A stretch of 64,000 nucleotides of DNA from contig JACRSG010000001.1 of assembly GCA_014305285.1 (NCBI GenBank), positions 392,822 through 456,821 on the forward strand. Direction: 5' to 3'. The translations under genes and the position numbers were made by a program. The notes under the pieces are model-generated. The model did not search any database. It had not been told where the DNA came from and worked only from the letters and a program-made list of their open reading frames with translations. Below, one piece after another: positions 38,394 through 48,462 of the stretch. This DNA is from Campylobacter jejuni (GTDB taxonomy: Bacteria; Campylobacterota; Campylobacteria; Campylobacterales; Campylobacteraceae). Within the stretch, counting starts at the first letter, position 1. Each line of letters begins with the position of its first letter.

Positions 38394-38645
38394 TTAAAGC
38401 TCTAGCTCTAAATCAAGCTTGACATAAAAATTCCCTGTTTTATTATAAAGCAGTTGCAAACCATAAGTATCCATATAGTTTGTTTCACTTGCTCTGTATA
38501 GTTTAGAATCATTCTCACACCAAGAATACCCCTGGAATATTGAAATTTCGATTATCTGTAGTACTTGCTTGAGTAGCTGCAAAAGTGTTGATACTTAAGA
38601 AGATGCCAATAGAAAGTTCAAAACAAAATTTTTCTATACTCCTCT
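38394..38645 (-). pseudogene. Remnant of an exported beta-barrel protein, probably TpsB (ShlB/FhaC-like)
   Basis: The minus strand reads, in shifting frames, a signal peptide (NFVLNFLLASS then LSINTFAATQA), a mature start STTDNRNFNIPG, and then directly a barrel end: NDSKLYRASETNYMDTYGLQ and LYNKTGNFYVKLDLELEL. The start codon is lost, and at least two frameshifts occur, with the change near 38535 joining the two ends. The C-terminal aromatic/alternating strand is the type expected for an outer-membrane barrel. In NCTC 11168 a hemolysin-activator-like gene (Cj0975) sits here beside a set of adhesin-like genes. All of that is missing in this window. Confidence 0.65.
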
Positions 38646-38934
38646 CTAGTGAAGTTAAAAAGCTTAATAGCCTGGCATAGATGTCTTTGGAATTGATTAT
38701 TATATTTTAACTATTTAACAATATCAGTAAATATTATTAAAAGTAAGTGTAATTATAATATTTTTAAATATATTAATTATAAATAAAATATTTCAATAAT
38801 TTAATAATAAAAAATTATTTTTTAATTTTTATTTTTATAATATGTATTTAATATTTTTAAAAAGTTTTATTAAATTAAGATTGGGTGGAACTTTTTAGTG
38901 TAAATTAAAAAGCGATATCAAAGAATTTCCGTTG
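38646..38934. other. AT-rich gap without recognisable gene
   Basis: About 290 bases, mostly A and T, with no coding frame or repeat I could assign. This is where the adhesin-like genes stand in NCTC 11168, so it may be the scar of their loss. Confidence 0.5.
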
Positions 38935-38940
38935 TATAAT
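38935..38940 (+). promoter_or_regulatory. Predicted -10 box for the thioesterase gene
   Basis: TATAAT preceded by TTG, with a transcript start expected near 38947 and a 25-base leader containing AAGG. Confidence 0.5.
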
Positions 38941-38971
38941 CTAAACATAAAATATTTTTTAAGGTTAAATA

Positions 38972-39346
38972 ATGAAAATGCGTGTGTATTATGAAGATAC
39001 TGATGTGGGTGGAGTGGTATATCATAGTAATTATTTAAAATTTTGCGAGAGAGCAAGAAGTGAAATTTTTTTCAATAAAAAAGTAGATATTTTTGATGCA
39101 TCTAAGGGGCATTTTTTGCTTGCAAAAGCAAATTGCAATTTTTTAAAACCTGCAAAACTTGGAGATATGATAGAGGTTAAAACAAAAATTTTAGAAGTCA
39201 AGAATGCTTCTGTGGAAATTTTGCAAGAAATTTATAAAGGTGAATTTTTGCTTTTTAAAATGGAATTAACCTTGGCTTTTATTAAAAATGAAAAAGCAGC
39301 TAGAATGGATACGCAGTTAAAAAAGCTTTTTGAAGAATTATTTTAA
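38972..39346 (+). CDS. YbgC/4-hydroxybenzoyl-CoA-type acyl-CoA thioesterase
   Basis: 124 aa hotdog enzyme. The catalytic Asp is in RVYYEDTDVGGVVYHSNYLKFCERAR, the YbgC/4HBT signature, at the N-terminus; usual length for the family. It hydrolyses short acyl-CoA or acyl-ACP thioesters. Usually linked to the Tol-Pal genes elsewhere, but not here. The 3' end overlaps the convergent periplasmic protein by nine bases. Confidence 0.93.
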   Translation: MKMRVYYEDTDVGGVVYHSNYLKFCERARSEIFFNKKVDIFDASKGHFLLAKANCNFLKPAKLGDMIEVKTKILEVKNASVEILQEIYKGEFLLFKMELTLAFIKNEKAARMDTQLKKLFEELF

Positions 39347-40528
39347 TTCTTCAAAGCTTGCTTGTTTACCTTGCATAAGACGCACTTTGTAATCAACTTG
39401 AGAATTTTTGATTTTTTCATCAAACAAGCTTTCGCTTTTTTTATTTAAGAATTCGGTATAAAAGTAATCAACTCCTATATTAGTAGCATAAGCAATCCAG
39501 TTATAATCTATGCTTTGATTGAAAATTTCATTAAGGTAGACTAAATTATCATCGTGGTTACTGATAGAATTAGCTATAATGAAATTTTCTCTATCTCCTT
39601 GTTGCGTTAAACTTAAAAATGTTGGATTGTAGTTGATTTGGGTGGATAAAAGCACATAAGGATGAATGTTATAAATTCTTAGTTGAGAACTTGCTAGAGC
39701 TGTTTTAATCAATGGAGTGTTAAAAAATATCGAGGCATTGTTAACTCCTCCTTGTGATCTTAAAAGTCTGCTAAAATCAAGTTTTTCGTCTTCTATGGTA
39801 TATATTCTAGCACTGTTATTTTGAGCAAGAATTCTTGAATTTAGATTGCTTGATAAGGCAGAGTCATCGCTAAATATTGCGATATTAGCATTTGATTTAC
39901 TTAAAAGTGTGGCAATTTGAGCATCATAGTCAATACTTCCAAAAATAATATTTTCATTTGAAATTTGTATGTTGTTTTTATGAATAGTCGGTATAAAAAT
40001 TTTCATATTTCCTGAGTAATTTTTCAGCTCACTAGCACCTTTTAGAGTAAATCCAGCTATAGCATACTGATATCCTTGAGCTTGTGCTGCATCAAGTGCG
40101 GCTCGGATTTTATCACTATTTTCTGTACCGGTTAAAAAAACTTTTACTTTGATTTCAGCTCTTTGTCTTAAAAGATAGGCGATGCTTGAATTTATTATAG
40201 TATTTGAATAGCTTTTTAAGGTTTTTTCTGGGATAATTATCGCAAGTTTAACAGAAGTAATTTTTTGAATATTTTTTTCAAAATCAGTAATGGAATTTAA
40301 TAATTTTGCATAAACATTAGATAAAAATTGATCGTTTTGATCTGTAAATTCACTTAAAAAACTAAGATATAGTCTTGACTCTAAAAGATCAAAAAGACAG
40401 TTTGTGTTACATTCTTGAACACTCAATTTAGGATAAAAATTTTCAACAGGTTTTATATTAACTAATTTTTGCTCTTTTGCATGAAGCAAATAGCAAGATA
40501 AGAAAAATATTAAAAATATTTTTTTCAT
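39338..40528 (-). CDS. Exported protein with periplasmic-binding-like fold
   Basis: 396 aa. A signal peptide (MKKIFLIFFLSCYLLHA) is followed by helical residues, then from about 90 two Rossmann-like halves: VKLAIIIPEKTLKSYSN, YQYAIAGFTLKGASE, NANIAIFSDDSALSSNLNSR, and IYNIHPYVLLSTQINYNP. This layout resembles type-1 periplasmic-binding proteins and the LpoA/LppC regulator of penicillin-binding protein 1A. The match is by pattern only; no lipobox is present. It overlaps the UDG-like gene by ATGA. It appears to be Cj0964. Confidence 0.75.
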   Translation of the reverse strand: MKKIFLIFFLSCYLLHAKEQKLVNIKPVENFYPKLSVQECNTNCLFDLLESRLYLSFLSEFTDQNDQFLSNVYAKLLNSITDFEKNIQKITSVKLAIIIPEKTLKSYSNTIINSSIAYLLRQRAEIKVKVFLTGTENSDKIRAALDAAQAQGYQYAIAGFTLKGASELKNYSGNMKIFIPTIHKNNIQISNENIIFGSIDYDAQIATLLSKSNANIAIFSDDSALSSNLNSRILAQNNSARIYTIEDEKLDFSRLLRSQGGVNNASIFFNTPLIKTALASSQLRIYNIHPYVLLSTQINYNPTFLSLTQQGDRENFIIANSISNHDDNLVYLNEIFNQSIDYNWIAYATNIGVDYFYTEFLNKKSESLFDEKIKNSQVDYKVRLMQGKQASFEELK

Positions 40529-41133
40529 AAAAATCCTTTAATTTTTTTTAAATCTTGTATGAAATTTTTTTCATAACTTGGATTTTTTTCTATAAAATCT
40601 AAATCATAACTCGGCATTATGAAAAAATTTTTATAAGCAAAAACTTCACCTTTTAAAATGTGATAATCTTTAAATCCCAAGCTTTTAAATGTGTATTCTC
40701 CTAGACAAAGCAAAAAAGCAGGTTGAATCAGTTTTAACTCACTCCAGAAAAATGGTAAGCAAGATTGTACCGAAAAATCATCAAATTTTCCATTACAACA
40801 ACATTTAAATAGATAGGAAAAATAAAAATCTTCATCACAAAGCCCTAAAATTTGATATATATAGCGTTTTAATTTTTCTCCTTTTTTTGAATTCAGTAAA
40901 ATTCCGCTTTCATTTTCACTCTTTTGTCCAAAAACATCAAGAATTAGCAATTTGGCATTTTTTATCTTAGGTTCCATGAGGCTAAATTTTCTTGTTTTGG
41001 AAAATTGACATAAGGTGCAAGATGAAACAAGTTGTTTTAATTCTTCAAAATTTTGTGTTTGTTCAAAGTAGTTTATATGTGTATCTACAAAGTTAAACCC
41101 CATAGCTTTTAAATAATAAAGACTTCTTATCAT
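40525..41133 (-). CDS. Uracil-DNA glycosylase superfamily protein with altered active site
   Basis: 202 aa from ATG 41133, whose ATGA overlaps the acetyltransferase stop; a longer start at 41184 would run far into that gene. Four cysteines in the order CTLC and FKCCCNGKFDD..SC fit the iron-sulfur cluster of family 4 glycosylases. The catalytic block is LILDVFGQKSENESGILLN, where the usual GEAPGxxE has changed to FGQKSE. The C-terminal HPS motif reads MPS (FFIMPSYDLDF), so the histidine is missing. DNA binding may remain, but normal uracil excision is doubtful. Confidence 0.8.
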   Translation of the reverse strand: MIRSLYYLKAMGFNFVDTHINYFEQTQNFEELKQLVSSCTLCQFSKTRKFSLMEPKIKNAKLLILDVFGQKSENESGILLNSKKGEKLKRYIYQILGLCDEDFYFSYLFKCCCNGKFDDFSVQSCLPFFWSELKLIQPAFLLCLGEYTFKSLGFKDYHILKGEVFAYKNFFIMPSYDLDFIEKNPSYEKNFIQDLKKIKGFL

Positions 41134-41609
41134 AAATCGCATAATTTGTCTAAATTTTCTCCACTTAGACGATAATTTCGCCACTGTTTAAGATGTTTAG
41201 CGTTTAAACTTTCATAAAAATTAATACCTAAAATATTATCATTTAAACAAACCCAGTCAAGTCTTTTTAAATTTTCTTTTTTACAAATTTCCCCTAGAAA
41301 TTTAAAAACAGCTTTTCCATAACCTTTTTTGCGAAAATCTTCTCGTATATAAATATCTTCAAGATAAATTCCACCGCTTCCCCAAAAAGATGAAAAAGTA
41401 TAAAAATAAATCATATAGCCTATAGTTTTTTCATTTTCTTTTAGTAAAAAAGCACGAGCAAATTTATTTTTTAGTAAAGAATGTTCTAGATTTTCTTCCG
41501 TACATTGAAGAAAATCTAACATATCTTCGTATTTTGCAAATTCTATGATCATCTCTTGCAAAATATCTAAATCTTCTTGTCTTAAATCAATAATTTTAAA
41601 TTCTGACAT
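41130..41609 (-). CDS. GNAT family N-acetyltransferase
   Basis: 159 aa. It starts at ATG 41609, since AAAGGTTAAAAATG is there; the longer frame from 41678 lacks a site. Acetyl-CoA pocket: IREDFRKKGYGKAVFKFLG (R/Q-x-x-G-x-G/A) near 90-105, then the final strand with RLDWVCLNDNILGINFYESL typical of diamine or small-molecule acetyltransferases. Substrate unknown. First gene of the operon acetyltransferase-UDG-periplasmic protein. Confidence 0.9.
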   Translation of the reverse strand: MSEFKIIDLRQEDLDILQEMIIEFAKYEDMLDFLQCTEENLEHSLLKNKFARAFLLKENEKTIGYMIYFYTFSSFWGSGGIYLEDIYIREDFRKKGYGKAVFKFLGEICKKENLKRLDWVCLNDNILGINFYESLNAKHLKQWRNYRLSGENLDKLCDL

Positions 41610-41697
41610 TTTTAACCTTTTAAAAATAATTTCAAAATTTATCAAAAGAATGTAAAAATTACTCTTAATCAAAAGCAATTTATAAGTAAGATTAAGA

Positions 41698-41703
41698 TAA
41701 AAT
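41698..41703 (+). promoter_or_regulatory. Possible -10 box for rpmH
   Basis: TAAAAT within AAGATAAAATAC, about 37 bases before the rpmH ATG. A TATAAT at 41716-41721 is nearer but would leave the transcript start on top of the ribosome site. Confidence 0.3.
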
Positions 41704-41739
41704 ACAAGTTTATTTTATAATTTTTTAAGGAAAAATCAA

Positions 41740-41874
41740 ATGAAAAGAACTTATCAGCCACATGGTACTCCAAGAAAACGCACTCATGGTTTCCGTGTTC
41801 GTATGAAAACTAAAAATGGTCGCAAGGTGATCAATGCAAGACGCACTAAAGGTAGAAAAAGACTTGCTGTGTGA
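41740..41874 (+). CDS. rpmH: 50S ribosomal protein L34
   Basis: 44 aa, too short for routine ORF listing. The N-terminus [19 protein letters not shown] and the basic C-terminus with [14 protein letters not shown] are the L34 hallmark. It is preceded by AAGGAAAAAT. The stop overlaps the GTG start of rnpA (GTGA). First gene of the long operon rpmH-rnpA-yidD-yidC-jag-mnmE. The arrangement is near-universal in bacteria. Confidence 0.97.
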   Translation: MKRTYQPHGTPRKRTHGFRVRMKTKNGRKVINARRTKGRKRLAV

Positions 41875-42197
41875 AAAATTTTGATAAATTTGGCACAAAC
41901 GAGGAATTTTCATCTGTATATAAAGTAGGTAAAAAATGGCATTGCGAAGGTGTAATCATTTTTTATCTTAGTAGTTGTGAAAAAAAAATAGCAGTTGTTG
42001 CTAGTAAAAAAGTTGGAAAAGCAGTGGTTAGAAATCGTTCAAAACGAATTTTAAGGGCTTTGTTTGCTAAGTTTGAAAAATATCTTCAAGATGGCAAATA
42101 TATTTTTGTAGCTAAAAATGAAATCACTGAACTTTCTTTTTCTAAGTTAGAAAAAAAACTAAAATGGGGATTGAAAAAACTAGAATGTTTCAAATGA
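41871..42197 (+). CDS. rnpA: Ribonuclease P protein component
   Basis: 108 aa from GTG at 41871, overlapping the rpmH stop. The RNA-binding motif [20 protein letters not shown] is at about 45-62, which is the RNase P protein RNR element. The N-terminal [20 protein letters not shown] is the substrate-facing helix. Small but within the family range. Confidence 0.96.
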   Translation: MKNFDKFGTNEEFSSVYKVGKKWHCEGVIIFYLSSCEKKIAVVASKKVGKAVVRNRSKRILRALFAKFEKYLQDGKYIFVAKNEITELSFSKLEKKLKWGLKKLECFK

Positions 42198-42535
42198 TAT
42201 GCCTAAAAATACTCCGTTTTTATCAGAAATTCTTAAGCCCTTTAAAACCCGTTGCTTGTAGGTATTATCCTAGTTGTTCTGAGTATGCACTTTGGCAGTT
42301 TCAAAAAAAGAATTTTTTTCTAGCTTTTATTTCTACTTTTTTTAGAATTTTACGATGCAACCCTTTTTTTAAAGGGGGATTTGATTATCCTAGGGTTTCT
42401 AAAAATTTTTATCCTATAAATTTATGTTTCAAGCCTATATTTTTAGCAAAAAAACAACTTTGTTTTTTATATATACCTTATAAAAATAAAAGTTTTTATC
42501 TTATAAAAATCATCTTTAAAAGGACAAATCAGTGA
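42194..42535 (+). CDS. yidD: YidD membrane-insertion efficiency factor
   Basis: 113 aa from ATG 42194, overlapping the rnpA stop by ATGA; the earlier start at 42164 lies deep in rnpA. Conserved [20 protein letters not shown] and the cysteine in [16 protein letters not shown] are the YidD/DUF37 signature. It helps YidC-dependent membrane protein insertion. The C-terminal tail is longer than in E. coli. It overlaps the yidC GTG start. Confidence 0.92.
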   Translation: MICLKILRFYQKFLSPLKPVACRYYPSCSEYALWQFQKKNFFLAFISTFFRILRCNPFFKGGFDYPRVSKNFYPINLCFKPIFLAKKQLCFLYIPYKNKSFYLIKIIFKRTNQ

Positions 42536-44124
42536 ATAATTCAAATAATATTTTTCAGCAAAAGCGTATACTTTTGGCTGTTGTGATTTCTTTTTTATTT
42601 TTTGTTGTTTATGATTATTTTTTCATTCCAAAGCAACCTTTAAAAATAGAACAAAACATTATACAACAAAATCAACAAAACACGAGCATAAATAACACTC
42701 CTAATATACAAAATACTACCACAAATACTCCAAGTGCGGCTTTAGTTTCGCAAGATAGTATGATATCTAAAGTTCAAAGTAAACATTTTGAAGCACAAAT
42801 TGACTTTTTTGGTAGAATTTCTGCTTTTTATTTGAAAGATAAAAAATATCAAAACGAGAAAGGAGAATTTATAAATCTTGTTAGCAAGGAAAATAGTCCT
42901 TATCCTTTAGAAATGCGTTTTAGTGATCCAGGTATTAATTCAGAGGCTTTTAAAACTCCTTATGTCGCTAATGCCAATAATCTTTTTGTTGATGAAAATG
43001 GAAGTCAAGTTTTAAAACTCACCCAAAATCTTTCTGGATTGAAAATCGAAAAAGATATCACCTTTTATCCAAAAGGAAATTATGAGATAGAAGTTAAACT
43101 TAGCAATAATTCAAATTATTTTATTAGTCCAGGATATCGTCCAAATATTGCCGTAGATAGCTATACAGTTCATGGTGCTTTGGTAATGGATAATAAAGAA
43201 ACCATCGAAACTTATAAAGATGGAGATGTAGAAAAGGATGAAAGTGCTAATAATGTCGTAATGACTTCAGCTTTTGATAGATATTATGCAACTTTCTTTT
43301 ATAATTTTGATAAACCTTTAAATGTAGCAATTAGTAAAGATGCTAATAAAAACCCTATAGTTTTTGCTTATAGTGATAATGAATTCAAAGCAGGAGGTTA
43401 TATAGGTTCTAAAGAACATGTGATTTTAAGAAGTATAGATCCACGCCTTGAAGCAGTTGTTGAATATGGTTGGTTTACTTTTATTGCTAAACCTATGTTT
43501 GAGTTTTTGAATTTCTTGCATCAGTATATAGGAAATTGGGGTTGGGCTATCGTTGTGATGACTTTAATTGTGCGTATTATTTTATTTCCACTAACTTATA
43601 AGTCTATGATTTCTATGAATAAACTTAAAGATCTTGCTCCTAAAATGAAAGATATTAGAGAGCGTTACAAAGGCGATCCACAAAAAATGAATATGCATAT
43701 GATGGAGCTTTATAAAAAATATGGTGCAAATCCTATGAGTGGTTGTTTACCTATACTTTTGCAAATTCCTATTTTCTTTGCTATTTATCGCGTATTGCTT
43801 AATGCTATTGAGTTAAAAGCAGCTTCTTGGGCGTTTTGGATACATGATTTATCGGTAATGGATCCTTATTTTATTTTACCTATTTTAATGGGTGTAACGA
43901 TGTTTTTACAACAACTTATTACACCTATGACTATACAAGATCCTATGCAAGCTAAGATTATGAAATTTTTACCAGTGATTTTTACCTTTTTCTTCATCAC
44001 TTTCCCAGCAGGACTTACGCTTTATTGGTTCGTAAACAATCTTTGTTCTTTAGTTCAACAATGGGTGATCAATAAAATATTTGCTAAAGAACATCACAAA
44101 AAACAAGCGGAGCATAAAAAATGA
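42532..44124 (+). CDS. yidC: YidC/Oxa1 membrane-protein insertase
   Basis: 530 aa from GTG at 42532. Helix 1 ([25 protein letters not shown]) anchors it, followed by a low-complexity N/Q/T linker (about 45-75), the periplasmic P1 beta domain, then five C-terminal helices beginning near 320 with [20 protein letters not shown]. The hydrophilic-groove arginine is in the VRIILF helix. The C-terminus is basic, [10 protein letters not shown], as in many YidC. Overlap by ATGA with jag. Confidence 0.96.
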   Translation: MNNSNNIFQQKRILLAVVISFLFFVVYDYFFIPKQPLKIEQNIIQQNQQNTSINNTPNIQNTTTNTPSAALVSQDSMISKVQSKHFEAQIDFFGRISAFYLKDKKYQNEKGEFINLVSKENSPYPLEMRFSDPGINSEAFKTPYVANANNLFVDENGSQVLKLTQNLSGLKIEKDITFYPKGNYEIEVKLSNNSNYFISPGYRPNIAVDSYTVHGALVMDNKETIETYKDGDVEKDESANNVVMTSAFDRYYATFFYNFDKPLNVAISKDANKNPIVFAYSDNEFKAGGYIGSKEHVILRSIDPRLEAVVEYGWFTFIAKPMFEFLNFLHQYIGNWGWAIVVMTLIVRIILFPLTYKSMISMNKLKDLAPKMKDIRERYKGDPQKMNMHMMELYKKYGANPMSGCLPILLQIPIFFAIYRVLLNAIELKAASWAFWIHDLSVMDPYFILPILMGVTMFLQQLITPMTIQDPMQAKIMKFLPVIFTFFFITFPAGLTLYWFVNNLCSLVQQWVINKIFAKEHHKKQAEHKK

Positions 44125-44939
44125 AAATCGAAGCCATTGATCTTCAAAGTGCTTTAACAGAAGCTTCAAGAAATTTAGAATGTTCTGTGATGGATTTAGA
44201 ATATGAGATTATTCAGCACCCAAGAAAAGGTTTTTTTGGACTTGGAAGAAAAAAAGCAATTATAGAGGTTAAAGCAAAAAAAAGGATTTTGAAAAAAAAT
44301 CCTAAAAAAGAATTTGCAAGTTCAAAAAATCACAAACTAGAAATACACGAGCCAAAACAAGAAAACAAGATTGAAATAAAAAATGAAAAAAATAAAGGCC
44401 AAAAAGAAAAATACACAGTAAAAAGTGATGAAATTTTTGATAGTTTTCATAGAGAAAGCAAAGGAGTACGTAATACTCAGGATATTTTAGATGAGATTCG
44501 TATTCAGCTTATAAAACTTTTAGAAAGTTCCCAGTTTAAAATACAACTTAGTGAACTTAGAATGTATGATGAAGATTGTGTTTTAATCCGATTGGATGGA
44601 GAAGATGCTGCTTTGATGATAGGTAAAGAAGCACATCGTTACAAAGCCATTTCTTATCTTTTGCATAACTGGATCAATTTAAAATATAATCTTTTAGTGC
44701 GTCTTGAAATCGCTCAATTTTTAGAAAATCAAATTCAAGGTATGCAGCTTTATTTACAAAGCGTGATTGAAAAAATTAAAATTCATGGACGCGGACAAAC
44801 CAAACCTTTAGATGGGGTTTTGATAAAAATTGCTTTAGAGCAATTAAGAGCACAATTTCCTGATAAGTATGTAGGAATTAAGCAAAATAATGATCAAAGA
44901 TTTGTTGTAATAAACGATTTTTTAAAAAAAGATGAGTGA
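44121..44939 (+). CDS. jag: Jag/KhpB RNA-binding protein
   Basis: 272 aa with the Jag-N domain ([20 protein letters not shown] and [12 protein letters not shown]), a lysine/glutamate-rich linker, a KH-II domain with [20 protein letters not shown], and a C-terminal part that corresponds to R3H but with a weak motif. KhpB-type proteins bind many RNAs and influence cell-wall growth in other bacteria. It overlaps mnmE by eight bases. Confidence 0.9.
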   Translation: MKIEAIDLQSALTEASRNLECSVMDLEYEIIQHPRKGFFGLGRKKAIIEVKAKKRILKKNPKKEFASSKNHKLEIHEPKQENKIEIKNEKNKGQKEKYTVKSDEIFDSFHRESKGVRNTQDILDEIRIQLIKLLESSQFKIQLSELRMYDEDCVLIRLDGEDAALMIGKEAHRYKAISYLLHNWINLKYNLLVRLEIAQFLENQIQGMQLYLQSVIEKIKIHGRGQTKPLDGVLIKIALEQLRAQFPDKYVGIKQNNDQRFVVINDFLKKDE

Positions 44940-46260
44940 TACTATAGCAGCTATTGCCACAGCTCATGGTGTGGGTTCGATTTCTATCGTAAGATTAAGC
45001 GGTGAAAGAGCTTTAGAATTTGCTTTAAAGCTTAGTGGAAAAACTAAACTCACCCCACGCCATGCTACTTTTACAAAACTTTTTAATCAAAATAATGAAA
45101 TCATAGATGAAGCTATAATGATATACTTTAAAGCCCCTTATAGTTTTACAGGCGAAGATATAGTGGAGTTTCAAACTCATGGGGGATTTAGCGTGAGTGA
45201 AATTTTACTTGAAGAACTTGTGGGTTTAGGAGCAAGACTTGCTTTAGCAGGAGAATTTAGCAAAAGAGCGTGTTTAAATGGTAAAATGACTCCTTTAAAA
45301 GCCTTAAATATACAAGATCTCATACTTTCAAAATCCGCACTTGCAGCCAAAATCATAGCACGCAATATGTTAGGAAATTTAAGAGAGCTTTTAGAAAAAA
45401 TTCGCACAGATTTAGTTAAAACCTTAGCTTTTGTAGAAACAAGCATTGATTATGCAGATGATGATTTACCTTCTGATTTATTAGAGCAAATTTCTACTAT
45501 GTGTGAAGAAAATTCTAGAATTTTAAAAGAAATTTATACACTTTCTCAAAGTAAAAAAGGACTTATAGAAGGTTTTAAAATCGCTATTGTAGGTAAGCCA
45601 AATGTAGGTAAATCCTCGCTTTTAAATGCTTTACTTTCCTATGAAAGAGCCATTGTTTCACATATAGCAGGCACTACTCGTGATACTATAGAAGAGAGTT
45701 TTAAACTAGGAACGCATTTATTACGTATTATAGATACAGCAGGAATTAGAGAAAGTAAAGACACCATAGAACAAATTGGCGTGGCCTTAAGTAAAAAAAG
45801 TTTAGAAGATGCAGATATTATTTTGGCAGTTTTTGATGCTTCAAGAGAGCAAGATAAAGAAGATGAGAAAATTTTTGAATTACTAGCAAATACTGATAAA
45901 AAAATCTTTTGGATTTTAAACAAAAGCGATTTAGAAAATATTTTCAAAAATACTCAAAATAAGAATTTTATCAAACTGAGTGCTCAAAAAGACATAACTT
46001 TATTAAAAGAAGAATTGCAAAATTATCTTAATTCTTTTGATAGTGAAGGTATTATGGTAAGTTCTTTAGATCTTATTAATGCTTGTAAAATTTCAAGCGA
46101 GGCGATTTTTAGAGCTAAGGGGCTTTTAGAGGAAAGTTCTTTAGAGCTTTTTGCTTTTGAACTTAATTTAGCGATTAGTGAACTTGCAAGATTTACTAAA
46201 GATTTCCAAAGAGATGAAATTTTAGACGAAATGTTTGGTAATTTTTGTTTAGGAAAATGA
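44932..46260 (+). CDS. mnmE: tRNA modification GTPase MnmE (TrmE)
   Basis: 442 aa. With MnmG it makes cmnm5U34 of wobble uridine. N-terminal folate-binding domain ([16 protein letters not shown]), helical domain, inserted G domain with G1 GKPNVGKS near 223, G3 DTAG, and G4 NKSD. The C-terminal CLGK (FCLGK) holds the essential cysteine. Complete family length. It is preceded by jag with overlap and followed after 15 bases by purL. Confidence 0.96.
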   Translation: MSDTIAAIATAHGVGSISIVRLSGERALEFALKLSGKTKLTPRHATFTKLFNQNNEIIDEAIMIYFKAPYSFTGEDIVEFQTHGGFSVSEILLEELVGLGARLALAGEFSKRACLNGKMTPLKALNIQDLILSKSALAAKIIARNMLGNLRELLEKIRTDLVKTLAFVETSIDYADDDLPSDLLEQISTMCEENSRILKEIYTLSQSKKGLIEGFKIAIVGKPNVGKSSLLNALLSYERAIVSHIAGTTRDTIEESFKLGTHLLRIIDTAGIRESKDTIEQIGVALSKKSLEDADIILAVFDASREQDKEDEKIFELLANTDKKIFWILNKSDLENIFKNTQNKNFIKLSAQKDITLLKEELQNYLNSFDSEGIMVSSLDLINACKISSEAIFRAKGLLEESSLELFAFELNLAISELARFTKDFQRDEILDEMFGNFCLGK

Positions 46261-46275
46261 AAGGATAAAGATAAA

Positions 46276-48462
46276 ATGGATAAAGAAACCATAGAAGCAC
46301 ATAAAATCAGCGATGAGGAATATGCACAAATTTTAGAAATTTTAGGACGTGAACCAAATTTATTAGAACTTGGGGTTATTTCTGCGATGTGGAGTGAGCA
46401 TTGTTCTTATAAATCCAGTAAAAAATATCTTAATGATTTTCCAACTAAAGCACCTTGGGTGATTCAAGGTCCAGGAGAAAACGCAGGGGTTGTTGATATC
46501 GGGCAAGGTATGGCAGCGGTTTTTAAAATAGAAAGTCATAATCACCCCAGCTTTATCGAACCTTTTGCAGGTGCGGCTACGGGAGTAGGGGGAATTTTGC
46601 GTGATGTTTTTACTATGGGGGCAAGAGTGGTTGCAGGACTAAATTCTCTAAAATTTGGCAATATTCACGATGAAAAATGTGGCAAACATCAAAAATACCT
46701 TGTTAAAGGTGTGGTAAATGGAATTTCTCATTATGGAAATTGCATGGGTGTGCCAACTATAGGTGGAGAATGTGCTTTTGATGAGTGTTTTAATGGAAAT
46801 ATCTTAGTTAATGCTTTTGCTTTAGGAGTTTGTAAAAGTGAAGATATCTTTTATGCTAAGGCTGAAGGTGTAGGAAATCCTGTGATTTATGTGGGTTCAA
46901 AAACAGGGCGTGATGGACTTGGTGGAGCGGTTATGGCGAGTGATAGCTTCAATGAAGAAAGTAAATCTTTACGTCCAACTGTACAAATTGGCGATCCTTT
47001 CAGTGAAAAACTTCTTATGGAAGCTTGCTTAGAGCTTTTTAAAACTGATTATATTGTAGGTATTCAGGATATGGGTGCTGCAGGGCTTACTTCAAGTTCT
47101 TTTGAAATGGCAGGAAGAAGTGGCAGCGGCATGAAACTTTTCTTAGATAAAACCCCTATGCGTGAAAGCGGTATGACTCCTTATGAGCTAATGCTTAGCG
47201 AATCTCAAGAAAGAATGCTTATTTGTGCGAAAAAAGGCTATGAAGATAAGGTTATAGAAATTTTTAAAAAATGGGATTTAGATGCTGTAGTTATGGGCGA
47301 AGTTACCAATACAGGGAAAATGGAGCTTTTTTGGCATGATGAGCTTGTAGGACTTATTCCTATTAAGCCTTTAAGCGAAAAAGCACCGATTTTAAGTCGT
47401 CCTATAAGTGAGCCAAAATATTTAAGTGAAATTAAAGATTATAAATTTGAGCTAAAATCGAGTATTCAAGAGCTTTTTGTACAAATGCTTCAAAGTGAAA
47501 ATATTAATAATAAAGCTTTTATTTATGATCAATTTGATTCAAGTGTGCAAACTAATACCATAAAAGCTGATGGAAAATTAGGTGCTAGTGTTATTCGTAT
47601 CAAAGAAAATGGTGTAAGTGTAGCCATGGCTATAGAATGTAATTCACGCTTAAATTATGTAAATCCTAAAATAGGAGCGGCTTTGGCAGTAGCATCTGCA
47701 GGAAGAAAAGTTGCTTGCACAGGAGCTAAGCCTTTGGCAATAAGCGATTGTTTAAATTATGGAAATCCGCAAAATCCTGAAATAATGTGGCAAGTCGCAC
47801 AAGGCTGTGAGGGTATTAAAGAAGCTTGTAAAGAGCTAAATACTCCAGTAGTAAGTGGAAATGTTTCACTTTATAATGAAACCGAAGGCGTAAGCATTTA
47901 TCCAAGTCCTACTATAGTAAGTGTAGGGGTTTTAGAAGATGCAAACAAAACCTTAAAAGCTAGTTTTGAAAAAGAAAATTTAAGCGTTTATCTTTTGGGT
48001 GAAAGTTTAGGAGAATTTGGTGGATCGATGGCAATGAAAATCCAAGATAAAAAAGTATCAGGAAGCCTTAAAGAGCTTGATTATAAAGCTGAACTTGCAC
48101 TTTGGAATTTACTTTACAAAGCCAATCAAATTTCTTTGCTTGAGTGTGCCAATAGCGTAGGAATAGGGGGTATTGCTATGACTTTGGCGAAAATGTTTGC
48201 TATTTCTAGTGTGGGTGCAAATTTAAAAAGTGGTTTTGATGATGAAAAAATGATCTTTGATGAGAGTGCAAGTCGTGCTATAGTAGGACTTAGCAAAGAA
48301 AATGAAGAAGCTTTTTTAACCTTAGCTAAAGAATTTGGAGTAAAAGCTTATAAATTAGGTATGAGTACAAGCGAAAAATATTTTAAACTTGATAGTATCG
48401 AGTTAAATAAAGCTGAACTTGATAAGCTTTATTTTGAAAGTTTTAAAGAGCAAATCCAATGA
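46276..48462 (+). CDS. purL: Phosphoribosylformylglycinamidine synthase subunit PurL
   Basis: 728 aa, the small-PurL type that works with PurS and PurQ. Fourth step of purine synthesis: formation of FGAM with glutamine-derived ammonia. Conserved [38 protein letters not shown] and [14 protein letters not shown] are AIRS-like ATP sites. The two repeated PurM-like halves are recognisable. It overlaps the next gene by four bases. Confidence 0.96.
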   Translation: MDKETIEAHKISDEEYAQILEILGREPNLLELGVISAMWSEHCSYKSSKKYLNDFPTKAPWVIQGPGENAGVVDIGQGMAAVFKIESHNHPSFIEPFAGAATGVGGILRDVFTMGARVVAGLNSLKFGNIHDEKCGKHQKYLVKGVVNGISHYGNCMGVPTIGGECAFDECFNGNILVNAFALGVCKSEDIFYAKAEGVGNPVIYVGSKTGRDGLGGAVMASDSFNEESKSLRPTVQIGDPFSEKLLMEACLELFKTDYIVGIQDMGAAGLTSSSFEMAGRSGSGMKLFLDKTPMRESGMTPYELMLSESQERMLICAKKGYEDKVIEIFKKWDLDAVVMGEVTNTGKMELFWHDELVGLIPIKPLSEKAPILSRPISEPKYLSEIKDYKFELKSSIQELFVQMLQSENINNKAFIYDQFDSSVQTNTIKADGKLGASVIRIKENGVSVAMAIECNSRLNYVNPKIGAALAVASAGRKVACTGAKPLAISDCLNYGNPQNPEIMWQVAQGCEGIKEACKELNTPVVSGNVSLYNETEGVSIYPSPTIVSVGVLEDANKTLKASFEKENLSVYLLGESLGEFGGSMAMKIQDKKVSGSLKELDYKAELALWNLLYKANQISLLECANSVGIGGIAMTLAKMFAISSVGANLKSGFDDEKMIFDESASRAIVGLSKENEEAFLTLAKEFGVKAYKLGMSTSEKYFKLDSIELNKAELDKLYFESFKEQIQ

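Noticed and set aside
41134..41184. Longer start for the UDG-like gene at 41184
   Set aside because: Would extend more than 50 bases into the acetyltransferase gene; the ATGA overlap at 41133 is the usual junction here.
42164..42193. Longer yidD start at 42164
   Set aside because: It would begin inside the conserved end of rnpA; the ATGA overlap at 42194 gives the family N-terminus.
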